DNA from: Cristatella mucedo
Lineage: Eukaryota > Bryozoa > Phylactolaemata > Cristatellidae
DNA length: 64,000 bases
NCBI GenBank assembly: GCA_009760855.2
Contig: WPIO01000129.1
Coordinates: 908,001 to 972,000, forward strand
Direction: 5' to 3'
In this document: positions 22,555-34,407 of the stretch, in pieces
Position numbering within the stretch: the stretch's first letter is position 1
Layout of the letters: the number at the start of each line of letters is the position of its first letter
Translations under genes and position numbers: made by a program
The notes under the pieces: model-generated
Told to the model about the DNA's origin: nothing
What the model saw: the letters and a program-made list of their open reading frames with translations, nothing else
Databases searched by the model: none

Positions 22555-23880
22555 TAATAATAATTATTACTACTATGATTTTTCCGCAGCATTCGATATT
22601 AGTTGCCACAAAATCATTCTTGAGCGTCTCTTAACAACATCTCGCCTGGGCATCGCTGGCACTGCAATGCAATGGTTAAGGTCATATCTCAGTGGGAAAC
22701 TCCGGAGTATTGAATGTCAACGAACAGACTAAGATCATCCGAGGAACTACTTCAGTATGGGGTACCTCAGGGCTCCGTGCTAGGTCCGGTTCTTTTCACG
22801 GTTTATACTCTCTCTCTTGCTGATGTGATTGCCAAGCACAATCTAGGCTTTCACTTCTATGCGGATGACACTCAGTTGTACGTTTGCTTTGATCCCTCCC
22901 AGCCTTCGAGCACCTCGAATTCACTCGACTCCCTTGCTGCATGTATTGATAACATCTGCACATGGATGGCAGCAAAGTTTCTTAAATTGAATGGCGACAA
23001 AACCAACTTACTAGTTACAGGCAAACCGAGTGTTATTCAGAAATTGGAAAATCTGACGCTCAAAATTGACTTTGCCAGCATTTCTCCTGCTGAATCTGCA
23101 CGTAATCTAGGCGTCCTGTTCCAAAATGACCTTTCATTAGATGACCACATCAGCTCCACAGTCAAGTCTGCCTTGTTTCATCTGTGTAGCATTGCTAAAA
23201 TTCGGGTTTGCTTAGGCAGGGATACTATATATTTAAGTTGGTCCATGCATTTGTGTCTTTAACGTTTTGGCTTCTGTAACTCACCCCTTGCTGGTCTACT
23301 GGCATGTGCAATCAGGCGATTACAGCTAATGCAAAACTCTGCAGCTAGGCTTGTCTGTAGTGAGCATCGCAGTTGCTGCATCACTCCACTTTTCGCCGAC
23401 CTTCATTGGCTCACAATCAAGCAGTGTAGCGACTTCAAGGTCCTGTCACTTACTTTTAGGTCCCTTCATTCTCTAGCTCCAGCCTCCTTATCAGAACTAC
23501 TCACCCACCGGGCCAAGAATCATACAACTCGTTGTTCTGACTCGAATGATTTAGCTATACGTCGTAAATACCTCAGCACCTTTTCAGATCATGCCTTTAG
23601 TTCGTATGCTCCCAAAGCCCAGAAATCACTTACGATGCACGGCACGACGTCCCCTGACTCGACATTTAAAAAGAAGCTTAGAACACACCTGTTTATTACA
23701 GCATTTAGTGAGCCTTTGTGATTCGTTTTTGTGTGCATATGCATGCTTGGACTGTGCCTGCTGCTTTCGGATGTTACCACCGATCATCTGGGAATGTTTT
23801 CTATACAACATCTGTAAAGTGCTCAGAAAGAGATAAAGTTCTTTGAGGGCACTATGCAAATGTATTAATATAATTTTTAT
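22555..23880 (+). mobile_element. L2-like LINE, RT core to 3' end
   Basis: It starts inside RT motif A (FSAAFDISCHKIILERL). The segment [20 protein letters not shown] and the catalytic [12 protein letters not shown] (YADD box) follow in a second frame. Then come FLKLNGDKTNLLVTGKPS, CITPLFADLHWLTIKQCSDF and FRSLHSLAPASLSELL, with a tail CAGAAAGAGATAAAGTTCTT. Frameshifts at about 22730 and 23260 mean it is inactive. Confidence 0.9.
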
Positions 23881-23899
23881 GTTATTATGTCTGTCAGTG

Positions 23900-24980
23900 A
23901 ATGTTACAGCATGCCTTGAAGTGTTTTGGAAGCAGTGTAATGTATCTCTGTCGGTAGCTTCAGAAAACCACAAAGACTAAGTGGTGTTAGGCAGGCAAGT
24001 TTTCTTCATCACTCTCAAAGCCTAAGGACTTTCGGTGCTCATATTTAAGCAAATAGAGGAGTGTTGTTTACTCTCACCAGCTCTAATAAGGCTTCAGTCA
24101 GTCTGTTTCAACCGGTTGCAGTTGCAGCTGTTGTTAAACCGTTCATTAGAATTTTCTTGATCATCAAAGAGCAGGCAGGGCACCCACAGTCAGCTGGGAC
24201 GCAATCGTTCACTGGCAGCTGCTAGTTTCAAAGGTAAGCGCTTTAGGGGCTGTTCATTATACAGATCAGTGGCTGCCCCCCTCAACAGCTGCCCAAAATT
24301 AAACGAATGCCCAATAATGAAGGGACCAACCCAGCATGTAAAATATCAGTTCTTTGTTTAGGTTGGCGGTTATAGTGGGTGCCTATTTTGATCTGATCAA
24401 GGATTCTTCAGCCATCGAGGCTTGAGAATGTGGCTAAAGCGCTTGCTTTTCATATATTCTGGTTGTACGTGGAGAGACAGGCGAAAGAGCTCGGCAAACA
24501 TGCAGCATTCTTCTCTGAATCATAGTTAATTGTCTCCGTCATGTCCATTGACAGGAATGACACTATATAGTCCTGCTATGCTCGTGCTGCCACAACAACC
24601 TTGCGATCCACCTGCTGCTGCCGATCCACCTGCTGCTGCTGCTGCCCATGACTCATCCTGCTCTGCTGCTGCTCGCGCTGAAGCTGCTCCCTGTTACTTT
24701 TGCTGTTTGTTACGTTGATATGTTTGCTGATGCTGCTGCCCCCCCCTGTTGCCTCCTTTAGTTGCTGCTCGTGCTGCTGTGGCTCCTCATCGGCATGTGC
24801 CGTTAGTCTTCAGTGTCTGCACGTTCAAATCCTGTCGATGAATGTGGCGTCCTGAGCAACGTTCGCTGAGGCCAAGTTGTGACAGCAGCCTACAGCAGGC
24901 TGCTGTCGTATGGCCGGGCGAGTGTAAACTGCACCTTCACCCCCCCCTTATGGAATGCTCACAAAATGCTCTCCTCCTGT
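23900..24980. other. Region upstream of the first LRR exon
   Basis: Unique sequence with CTG/GCT triplet runs (24607-24770). A perfect inverted repeat lies at 24881-24907. If the LRR gene starts at ATG 25003, its promoter or a 5'UTR exon should lie here, but no TATA box or initiator could be assigned. Confidence 0.4.
24881..24907 (+). repeat. Perfect 11-bp inverted repeat
   Basis: GACAGCAGCCT and AGGCTGCTGTC flank a 5-nt loop, about 80 bp upstream of LRR exon 1. It could be a hairpin in a 5' leader or chance in CTG-rich DNA. Confidence 0.7.
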
Positions 24981-24987
24981 TGCCTAG

Positions 24988-25242
24988 GTGAGCAGTCACA
25001 CGATGAGGAGGTCTTCCAAGGCTGGCAGGGGTGCAGTCAGCAACTGCGCCGGCAGGGGGCTCACCGGACTTCCGGACGAAGCGCTGCGCCAGTGCCAGCA
25101 GCTCACCGTCCTTGACCTGTCAGACAACCCGGCGTTGCGGATTGTCGGTGCCGAGCTCGGCCGACTGTCGAACCTGCGGGAGCTTGCTGCCCGTGGCTGC
25201 GGCCTGCTGCAGCTTCCGCCCGAGCTGCTGCTTCTCAGAAAG
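24988..25242 (+). CDS. LRR locus exon 1 (first Met at 25003, N-terminal cap plus two LRRs)
   Basis: A pyrimidine-rich acceptor (CTCCTCCTGTTGCCTAG) ends at 24987. The first ATG in frame is 25003-25005 and has no upstream in-frame alternative in this exon, so it is the likely start. The frame encodes MRRSSKAGRG, a capping repeat (VSNCAGRGLTGLPDEALRQ), then LRRs LTVLDLSDNPALRIVGAEL.. (24 residues) and LRELAARGCGLLQLPPEL.. (23). The 24+23 pattern recurs in the 60766 exon. The donor is GCAAGC after AAG, a GC-AG intron. GTG at 24988 reads in frame but is more likely exon sequence upstream of the Met. The protein is a cytoplasmic-type LRR with no signal peptide visible. Its function is unknown. Confidence 0.85.
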
Positions 25243-25524
25243 GCAAGCGATGGCGCCGTGCCGTGCGCATCGTAGGCGGTGGCGGTGGTGTGCTGTTCCT
25301 TGTCAGCCTGACCAGCTGCCGATGCTGTGGGCTGACTGTGAGCATTGGCAAGCGTCAGCGCTTGCATTTGTTAGTCTGCTGCTTCGAGGAATGCCTGCAG
25401 CCTGCGGACCTCGATCCGCACGGCCACGATTCTTCTCATTCTTCTTCATAATGGGTCGTTGTGCTAGCTAGCTGCGTGCTGCTTGGCGGACTAACTAGCG
25501 ACAAACTCGGTCCAACCATTGCAG

Positions 25525-25593
25525 CTGACATCTTTGGATCTTGCCGACAACAAGCTGTCAAGCCTGCCGGCCGACATATGGGGCTTAGTGCAG
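25525..25593 (+). CDS. LRR exon, single 23-residue repeat
   Basis: CCATTGCAG|..|GTGAGC bounds exactly 69 bp, phase 0 at both ends. It encodes LTSLDLADNKLSSLPADIWG followed by LVQ. It fits L..L.L..N.L..LP..(I/L)W.L.., with the Trp at position 19 seen in several single-repeat exons here. The preceding intron is only 282 bp. Confidence 0.9.
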
Positions 25594-25959
25594 GTGAGCG
25601 ATTGCCGCCATGCCGCTGAGCTGCCGAGTGCCGAGGCTGCCAATGAGCTCTGGGGGTTCAAGTGCGGCCACCTTGCTGCTTGCATTACCGGCTATGGTTG
25701 AAAGCCTTGAAAGTCTCATGCTGACTATAAGGCATCAACAGCTTGATAATCTGGTGCCATGTCTGCTGCGAAACCCCTGCCTGAACCCGGTGGTGGGTGA
25801 GTGGGCAGACGGGACGATCTGCCTGCCCTGTGCTGGCCTGTGCTGGCTCAATGCATGCTCGACGGTCTCATTGTTGGCTGCTGCTGTTTATAGCTGGGGT
25901 TCGAGTTAGAGCTCATTGACACAACGGGTGGTGTGTACAAGCGCCACCCGATAGCTGTG

Positions 25960-26700
25960 GTGATCGATCCCAGATAGTATCCACAGTATTCTGTACTGTG
26001 GAATCAAAACTGCAGTTCCTCTGGCGAGAGGCTGGCTGACCCGGGCCATTTGAGGCCATAGAGTGAAAACCCCCGTGCGCAGTTGCATGACATTTTGAGG
26101 GTGAACCCGTAACAGCACAGCTGGTTGTGGAAACGGCAGCTGTTTTGCTGTCGGAATATGTCGAGAGGCTGGCGCTGGCCCGAGCCATCGTAGGCTATAG
26201 CATAGCATGAGAATGCCCATGGACTGTGCAATGAAATTTGGTTGTTAAATCTGCAACACGGTTTTCCACAATGCCTAATCAAAACCGCCGTTGAACGGAG
26301 TGTATTAAGGGCCTGGCAGCTGTACGGCAGTTCGAAATTGCCCGGCTGCTGCTATTGGAGGCCGTTGGCTGAGAACTCGGAGCATATACTGCTGTCTATA
26401 AACGGAATTCAAAACAGTTTTGTGCTCCCTATCGTTGAAATGGCAGCTGTATCGCTGTCCGAAAATGTGCCGACTGCTTGTTGAGCCGGACCATTGAAGG
26501 CCAATCATTGCACAAGACCGACCTTACTCAATTGCATGCAATTTAGCTGGTTAACCCGGATCACTGTTTTCTATAACGTGGGATCAAAATCGTAGTAGGG
26601 CTTTTGCCACCTATCATGGCAATAGCAACTGTATGGGGATGTAAATATTTAGTGAGGCTGCATGGTCGGGCCACTGGAGGCCATAAAGTGCTTACTCTGC
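25960..26700 (+). repeat. Diverged tandem repeat, ~150-bp period
   Basis: A block (C/G)CCGG(G/A)CCAT(T/C)(T/G)(G/T)AGGCCAT recurs near 26039, 26180, 26487 and 26672 with shared neighbours (GGCAGCTGT(A/T)..GCTGTC). The repeats are old and lie in an LRR intron. Confidence 0.6.
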
Positions 26701-26728
26701 TGAGAGGAATGGGCAGGAGATTCTAGGA

Positions 26729-26745
26729 TGAGGGAGAGAGAGAGA

Positions 26746-26826
<81 letters not shown>
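26729..26826 (+). repeat. (GA)n microsatellite
   Basis: About 49 GA units with one early interruption. Confidence 0.98.
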
Positions 26827-26829
<3 letters not shown>

Positions 26830-26901
26830 CCCTCCTCTTCCTAGAAGGTTTGCACCCCGTGACATTCCTGCTGTCGTATGGGAATCATCTTACTCTGGCC
26901 T

Positions 26902-27160
26902 CGTACTGTGGTGCTGCCAAACCAAGGGCACGTCCTGAATCCTGGCGAGAGCCAAGCTCCGGAGGGAAGCTTTCTTGGCACTCTTGATTGCTAACCACGT
27001 CTCTGCCCGATGTGTAGTTGTAATTGCTTGGTGCTGTTTGTCTTGCCGGCGATGAGTACAAGATTGGGCTTTTTCCATGGCTGGCCTTGACCTCTTGTGG
27101 GAGAGGCTTACTAAGGTGCCTTGGCGCATCGTCTTCGTCAAAGAGTGCCCCCAACAGATC
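26902..27160 (-). CDS. Possible minus-strand exon, unidentified
   Basis: The minus frame encodes FQDLLGALFDEDDAPRHLSK, PLPQEVKASHGKS and on to SRQDSGRALGLAAPQYEAR, then a good donor AGA|GTAAGA. Composition is protein-like (acidic start, disordered, Ser/Gln-rich) with no domain known to me. An acceptor CCTTCCAAG lies just upstream. It may be an exon of a gene nested in the LRR intron, or chance. Confidence 0.25.
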
Positions 27161-27374
27161 TTGGAAGGTTATGGTTGCCTCAGCTCACCGTCGAGTTTTT
27201 GCTTGTTTTCCACTCGGGGAGGGGGCCCTCTCTCTCCTCTCCCTCCCTTCCCTCTCCTCCCTTTCCTGTTGCTCTGTGCTTGTCGGCCCAGACGGGCAGT
27301 CATACTGGAGTGGCCGCACTCTGCGGCCGGTCTTCAGCTTTGAAAATTCCCGAAATTCTCGATTCTTTCCCGTG

Positions 27375-27455
27375 GGTAATAATAATAGTAATGCCGTTGA
27401 TATAGCTCCCTCAGAGAACTCAATCTCTTTCTAGGCACTTTACATTCTTGACACA
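27375..27455 (-). mobile_element. LINE/SINE tail fragment
   Basis: AATAATAATAGTAATGCC then CTCAGAGAACTCAATCTCTT and TCTAGGCACTTTACA form the reversed 3' tail of the window's LINE family, with nothing else retained. Confidence 0.7.
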
Positions 27456-27459
27456 GTAT

Positions 27460-29160
27460 TGTTCCCATAGCTCTCGTACTTGCACGGCTGACAGTACTGA
27501 ATATTAAAGTTGGGAAAGTATGCTTTCAAAGCCTACAGTGCGTTCACTCGAGGCATTCGTTGATTGTTTCTTCTCCCTCCGTAGAAAGCAACGCGGGTCA
27601 CCTTCAGATGTGTGAGCTCATTTTCCTCTCCATGTGCAATGGGGCAACGTCAAAGTCAAACCCTGAAACATCCATTCTCAAGCAGCCTATAATACCTCTC
27701 CCCATAGGACTACTGGTTCCTACAGGCGCCTCCTGATGCATCAAATCGGCTACATGGCCATCCTTAGCAGCAAATAGTAATGACCCAGTGATGAGCCACA
27801 CTCATTGTTGCTTGTCGTGAGGACCTGGTCTGCTAATAAACTCGTATCCTCTGAGCAGCAGAGCCATTTCATTACAGCCCATCCACCGGTGGTCGCAACC
27901 CACATGGGAGTGAGAGTAGCAGTTGGCATTTGCTGCTTTAAGCACCCCCCTCGAGCTCAGTTGCTTTAAGCACCCCCGAGTGAGCTTAGCTTAAAGTACA
28001 ATGCCATCCTGGCTTCAGGTAGCCTGAGCCCAGTTTGAGCGAGTACAGCAAACCATGCAGACTTAGCTGTTGACAAACAAACATTAGGGTCGAGTTTCTG
28101 CCTCACAGGCTTGCTTATACCTGACAGGTGAGGGAGGAAGGCTGGGCAATACCAGCTAGCAGCCACTGGTCACTTAAAGGGCAAACTTTTACCGACCTCA
28201 TGGTCATGTCCCAGGGCTGAATGACACAGCACGACTCTCCAAAGCAAGCCTGCTGCTGGCATCCCCCTGTTTGGCCCCCCTGTCGTTGCGTTGCGGCTAC
28301 ATTAGCAGCCATCTGGGCATCAGCCGTAATCTTGCTCGCCGCTGCAGTCTACTCAGACAACCCTTTACAGACAGCTCTATAGTTTAGTTCATGTGTGCAA
28401 CTTATCCTTACAGCTCAAGGTCTTGAATTTGAGCGGAAACATGCTGACATGCCTTCCTGAATTGAACTCGCCTCACGAGTCGGTATGTAGCACCGCACGC
28501 TACGTAGCGATGAGTGCCGCTTTCTAGGGCCATGCTGACGTGCGTCTAATTTTTGTAAGAAAAATTTGTGTCGTGGAAGTCGTTGGAAAGCATGTGTTGT
28601 ATTCCGGCAAAATTCTGCTATGAGCAGGGGGACAGGCCCAGGCAGGCCATGGGGGCGGGTGGGCTAAACGTTGATCTCGAGGATTACTATCATAAGTCGC
28701 AAGAAGCGTGACGTCATACAGCCTGTGCTCTTGTCCTGATTCCTTATGCTAAAGCATAGATAGAGCAGCTATGCATGCCTCCAATTGCGCCCAACTTGCT
28801 TAAAATAGCTGAGTGGTTGGCTGCCAACTGTTGCATAGTAGATGCAGTTTACTCATTTTACCAATGATGCAGATAAGGAAATAGTTGACACTGTTGACTG
28901 GCAGTGCTCATGATATTCGCAATGCATTTTTATGAGCACACAAGTTTGTCAACTGGAAGATGTGGTTGTACGTGTTTAGGGAGCAGGCGACTTTTGCAGA
29001 TTATTCTAGATTATTCTGATTGCACTGCCGTGCTATGGTAGAGGTGGTGGCACGTGTGTGTATGTGTGAGTGAGTGAGTGTGTGTATATGTGTGTATGTT
29101 TGTGTATATATGTGTGTGTGTGTGTGCTCGCGTGTGTGTGCATGTATGCATGTGTTTTCT
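27460..29160. other. LRR intron sequence around exon 28414-28482
   Basis: Mostly unique sequence. It has a short duplication GCTTTAAGCACCCCC (about 27938 and 27963) and a TG-rich purine/pyrimidine tract (29055-29155). No further exon was recognised. Confidence 0.5.
28414..28482 (+). CDS. LRR exon, single 23-residue repeat (too short for ORF calls)
   Basis: TATCCTTACAG|..|GTATGT bounds 69 bp, phase 0. It encodes LKVLNLSGNMLTCLPELNSP then HES. The first 15 residues are a canonical LRR, and the end lacks the Trp. I found it by reading frames next to splice sites. The intron before it is 2.8 kb and contains a diverged ~150-bp tandem repeat. Confidence 0.85.
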
Positions 29161-29172
29161 TGGATAGTTAAC

Positions 29173-29174
29173 AC

Positions 29175-29216
<42 letters not shown>

Positions 29217-30996
29217 TACTCGATAAAGCGCCCTCAGAGAACTTAATCTCTTTCTAGGCGCTTTACATTTGCTGCAAAGGGGAATGCAATTGAATGGTGA
29301 GTAAAATCATGCTTGATAAACAAACAAAATGAATAACATGGTTAGGGGTGACATGCACAGGGTCAGCATGCAAATGTGGTTAGTGGCAGCATGCACAGTG
29401 TCAGCTCGCATAAGCACATCAAGGACGAATCACAGGGACCCACTAAATGCTGTCCTAAATAGGTGTTTTTAGGTTCTTTTTAAATGTGGTCAAGTCAGGG
29501 GATGTTCTGACGCAAGTCGGGAGGGTGTTCCAGGCTATGGATGCATACGAGCTAAATGCTCGGTCTCCAAAGGATTTAAGGTTTGTACGAGGTATTTCTA
29601 GACTGTTGGATTCCAAAAAGTGGGTGGTACGATGCTTGGCCTGATGGAGGAGTATATCTCATAGTCGGAGAGATAGGCTGGAGCCAAAGAATGAAGTGAC
29701 CTAAAAGTGAGCAATAAAACCTTGAAGTCGATCCGCTGCTTGACTGGTAGCCAGTGCAGGTCGGCGAGAAGTGGAGTAATGTGGCAACTGCGACGCTCAC
29801 GACAGACAAGCCTAGCTGCGGAGTTTTGCACCGGGTGTAATCGTCTGATTGCACATGCCGGTAGGCCAGCAAGTAGTGAGTTACAGAAGTCAAGACGGGA
29901 TGTCACAAATGCATGGACCAACTTAGACGTGGTATGCTTATCTAAACAAGACCAAATTTTAGCAATGTTAGGAAGCTGAAAATAGGCAGATTTGACTGTG
30001 GAGCTGATATGGTCGTCTAATGAGAGGTCGCTTTGGAATATGACACCTAGATTTCGAGCTGATTCAACTGGAGATATGCTGGCAAAGCCAATTTTGAGTT
30101 TCAGCCTTTTCAATTTGTGAATCACACTGCGTTTGCCCATAACTAGTAAGTTAGTTTTATCGTCATTTAGTTTTAGAAAATTTGCTACCATCGATTTGCA
30201 GATGCCATCAATACATGCAGCAAGTGAGCTGAGAGAATTTGAGGTGCTCGAAGGCTGGGAGGGATCAAAGCAAAGGTACAACTGAGTGTCATCTGCATAG
30301 AAGTGAAAGCCTAGATTGTGCTTGGCAATCACATCAGCAAATCAGCAAGAGGGAGAGTATAAACCGTGAAAAGAACCGGACCTTGAATGGAGCCCTGAGG
30401 TATGCCATATTTCAGAGGTGCCTCAGATGATCTTTGTCCATTCACGTCAATACTCTGGAGTCTCCCACTGAGATAGGACCTGAACCATTGCAGTGCAGTG
30501 CCAGTGATACCCAGGCGAGATGAGAGGCGTTGTAGAAGAACTTTGTGATCGATGGTATCAAAAGCTGCCGAAAGATCGAGCAAAACAAGTAGTGACTCTC
30601 TACCCATGTCTGCATTCCTAAGTAGGTCGTTGTATACCCTAAGCAATGCTGACTCGGTGGAGTGATTAGCTCTAAAGCCAGACTGGAACTTACTAGCAAG
30701 GTGTGAGGTTTCGATATATGAGTTCAGCTGGTCTGCCACGACCTGTTCCAGTGTCTTTGATAGGAATGGTAGAAGGGAGACTGGGCGGTTGTTGCTTAAG
30801 TTCTCTTGGTCTGGTGTCGATTTCTTGAGAAGTGGCCTGACTACAGCTTTTTTGAAAGGTGTTGGGACATGACCTGAGGCTAATGACATATTAATGATGT
30901 TAGTTATGCATAGCAGCAGCAGATCAATGCAATGTAGGAGCAGGACAGTGGGGATAGGAGCCAGAGGACTTGTTGTCTTCTTTGATATAGTCAAAT
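29173..30996 (-). mobile_element. L2-like LINE, RT to 3' end, well preserved
   Basis: The minus strand carries PFKKAVVRPLLKKSTPD..NNRPVSLLPFLSKTLEQVV, SKFQSGFRANHSTESALLRV, motif [38 protein letters not shown], motif [33 protein letters not shown] and the 3'UTR. It ends in an (AAT)n-reversed tail at 29173-29214. A frameshift at about 30330 splits the RT into frames 30994-30329 and 30332-29598. It is 5'-truncated within the RT N-terminal part. Confidence 0.93.
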
Positions 30997-31190
30997 TTAT
31001 GACTATTTATTCAGCTGCAGTAGTAGAGAGACAGAAACAGAAAAGAGGTCCAATCAGGCCGTGCTGCAGAGAAGGGTGGGGGAAGGAAGTGGTCTTTGTC
31101 TGCCACAACAAGATGGATAGGGGTTCCTGCAGGATGTCTGACCTCGAGAGAGATTGATCTCACAGCTGGCAAGTAATTGGGAAGCCAGCA
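30995..31190. repeat. Unclassified interspersed repeat, copy 1
   Basis: Shares AGAGAGACAGA, GAGGTC(C/T)(A/G)ATCAG, GGCAGAGAAGGGT-like, TCTGACCTCGAG and GTAAGTAATTGGG-like blocks in order with 32035-32240, at roughly 75% identity by eye. Possibly a SINE. Confidence 0.6.
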
Positions 31191-31258
31191 GTTGCTGCAT
31201 CACTGCCGGCCTAATGGTAAGTTGAGTATGAACTTTGAAGTCAGTATGAACTTAGCTG

Positions 31259-31379
<121 letters not shown>

Positions 31380-31764
31380 GGGCAGTTGAAAAAAGCGGGC
31401 GTTGGAATATTGCAATGCCTGATCCAAACGAAGATCCAGAGTTGTTCCACCGATCGGTTGCTCAGCATCGGCATTAGGTAGCCTCCCCAAAGCATCGTGT
31501 CATTGTGCTTCTGCATTGTGTAGAGTTGGGAGTAAGCTATGCTGGTGCCTTGAGACCGGTTGGCTGTCCAGAGCTTGCAGGACCTCGTCGTTGGCGTGCC
31601 GGCGTGGATCGTCTTGAAATCAGATGTAGTTTAACATGCAGTCGTCCGGCGGTAGTAGTAGCAGTGGTGCAGCTGAGCTCTTACAACAACGAACATTAAG
31701 TAGCTGAGTCGCGCCTAAAAGGCAAATGTGATGCTGCCCCACAAGCATCAAAAGTCCTCTCGCC

Positions 31765-31990
31765 GAGTCCTTCATGTGCTTATGCATGCTGACACTGTGC
31801 ATGTTGCCACTAACCACACCTGCATGCTGACCCTGTGCATGTCACCCCTAACCATGTTATTCATGTTGTTTGTCAAGCATGATATTACTCACCATTCAAT
31901 CGCGTTTCCCTTTGTGGCAAATGTAAAGTGCCTAGAACGAGATTGAGCTCTCTGAGGGTGCTTTATCAAATGCATTTTTATTACTATTAC
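31765..31990 (+). mobile_element. LINE 3'UTR fragment
   Basis: TTCATGTGCTTATGCATGCT then AAAGTGCCTAGAACGAGATT and a TTTTTATTACTATTA tail. Only the 3'UTR is retained. Confidence 0.85.
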
Positions 31991-32034
31991 TTGTTGGCGA
32001 GCATAGTGCATTGATGGTTTATTAAAACATAGTC

Positions 32035-32240
32035 AGATTATGGCTATTCAGCCACTACCGTAGAGAGACAGAGAAAAGAGGTCTGATCAGATCGAGCGGC
32101 AGGCAGAGAAGGGTGCATCTGCTTAGCCCAAGCAGACGGAAGAAAGTAGTCTTTTTCTGTCACAACAAGGTGGATTTGTGATCAGCGTGTCTGACCTCGA
32201 GGGATTGACCGCACAGGTGGTAAGTAATTGGGTTGATAGT
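32035..32240. repeat. Unclassified interspersed repeat, copy 2
   Basis: Partner of 30995-31190. It differs by a small insertion (TGCTTAGCCCAAGCAGACGG). Confidence 0.6.
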
Positions 32241-32444
32241 GGTTGCTACAGAGGAATCGGGAGCCGTGCGGTTAAATTTTAAAATCCTCGAGGACTTACT
32301 GCTACCATTAGTACTGCTAGGTTCTACCGGTCGACAGTTTGTAGAGCTGGTTTGAAAGTTAACTTGTTTAGTAATTCCCCTGCCAGAGGGCTCTTCAATG
32401 GCATTAGCCCAGTTTCTTTGTCCCTGTCTCTCTGCCTCTCTCTG

Positions 32445-32446
<2 letters not shown>

Positions 32447-32497
<51 letters not shown>

Positions 32498-32530
32498 CTG
32501 TCTGCCTGTCTCTCTCTCCCCTCTCTCTCC

Positions 32531-32562
<32 letters not shown>
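32447..32562 (+). repeat. (CT)n-rich microsatellite
   Basis: CT runs with CTGTCTCTGTCTGCC interruptions, directly followed by a SINE. Confidence 0.95.
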
Positions 32563-32564
32563 GG

Positions 32565-32725
32565 CCCAGTGGTTAAGGTGCTCGTCCTCAACGATCGAGG
32601 TCAAGGCAAATGTATTTGATGACTCAAGTTGTGGGCTCGAATCTCGTGGCATATGTGAAGCCAACCTGAATAGAGATTAAGTTCTCTTGGGGTGTTGTAC
32701 AAATGAAACTATACAAATGCACGAG
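32565..32725 (+). mobile_element. tRNA-derived SINE with LINE-like tail (family ii), complete-looking
   Basis: The A-box side is TGGCCCAGTGGTTAAGGTGC, the B box GTGGGCTCGAATCTCG (32629-32644) and the LINE-like tail AGAGATTAAGTTCTCTTGGG with TGTACAAATGAAACTATAC. It is the best preserved family ii copy. Confidence 0.75.
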
Positions 32726-34407
32726 CGCATGCATGCACACACGCCTATATATCTGTCTAAATGTCACTTCTGAGTCTCTCTCACTCCCTTTCTCGACCAA
32801 GGCCTACTATAAGCTGCAAATAGAGTGACCACCGAAGTTATGCCCGGCCCGGCAGGCCTCTTTGGCCTGCATAACAGAATTTCGATAGTATCTCAACAAA
32901 ATAATTGCCTTCTCAAGGTGTAGACCTCCGAAACTATGCTCTGAAGGACAATTCAACCTTCCAGGACTGTCCAATCCAGGAATATTGAGAGTGCACTAAT
33001 AAATACAGCAAATAATTTTCAAACTTTGTTTTATTATTTTGAACTAGTATAATGTGATGTATATCCGTCTGTAACTCTACAAAGTCATAAAGACCATGTG
33101 GGTGTTACGCAATACTCATGCATATGTAGTTTTTATGGCTCTATTCATTAGAAATGATTCATTATGTAAAACCCGTGGCCGGATTTGGGCAGTCTAGGAC
33201 ACCAGTTTAATTGCCCTAAGTGCCACACTGGCATTGCCGTCTTTTCTTTAAATGCAGTGGTCCTGTGGCATTGCATACACCAGGGCCAGCGCTTCCACTA
33301 GGCAATCGCCTAGGGCACTGGGAAAAGTGGGGGGGGGGAGAGGGCGCTAGAAAAAAAACTAGAAAACTGAAAGCTATCTTTGGGTAAGGTGTTAATAAGT
33401 AGCCCCAAACTAGTTTTCGCATCAAAACTTGTTGTCAGCTTATTTAATGAAAATCATAGAAAGCTGAAGAATTATCCGAACAAGAAGCAAGAGCGATGGG
33501 GTGGCGATGCAAACTGCTTGCAGTGGAAGTGGGTGCCACGGGTTTTGTGGTTCGGGTCGACGACCGAGCTCCTTGGGCCCATTGGCCTTGGGGGAAAATG
33601 GCTGCAACAGGCAGTGAAAGAGCAGAGCACTGGGCAGCTGCAGCTGGCAGTGCAGCTGGTCTTGGTCACAGTACTTGAACCTTCCGTATGGGGTACCTAG
33701 CAACTAAGGACTGGCTGGAGGGATGTGCAGTTGTCTTGCAGAGCCCCACGGCGCCATGTATCCAGGGTCCTAAAACCAACGTTGGAATCCTCTGTAGGTT
33801 TCCTATCCACAAGGGCTGCTAGAGAGAGTCCATTCCTTCAAAGGCGAGCAGAGTATCCTTAGTATCTAATCTTAATCTTATCTAGATACTTACATCTAGC
33901 TTCAAAGGCGAGTCGAGTATCGAAGACCTCTAGATACGGCAGTCCTCAAAGACTTTGATTAAATAGATTAGATACGGCAGTCCTCAAAGGCTCCAGGGAA
34001 ACCTAGAGTCCTAGGCCTCAAGCTGCTGTGGTCCTAAAGGCCTTACCTGTAGGGGACCAAAGTCAGGCTCAAAGTCAGGCTAGCTTCAAAGGTGAGTTGT
34101 GAGTCAAAGGCCTTTTGTTAAAGAGTATTTAATGAGGCTCACATAAGCATGCCCGAGCAGTAGGGCCCCTCTCAGTCCACGGTCTCGAGGCAGAGGTGAG
34201 TCGAACTGTGAGTCTCTGCCACTTGCTTTCGCTGCTTGGCTGCTGCTGCTTGTTCTCGTTCTGCTTCTGAGCAGTCGGATTGTCTGCACAACAGACAGGC
34301 AGCCAGCAGTCATCTAGGATAGCCGGTTCGATCAGGCTGCTGGCTTGGCTGAGTTGAGGAGTACTGCAGCTAAGCAGGCGGGTTTTATGCAAATGAGCGG
34401 ACGCCTG

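Noticed and set aside
27578-27612. Exon behind CCTCCGTAG (KATRVTF..)
   Set aside because: It would end in phase 1, out of step with every LRR exon, and shows no LRR pattern.
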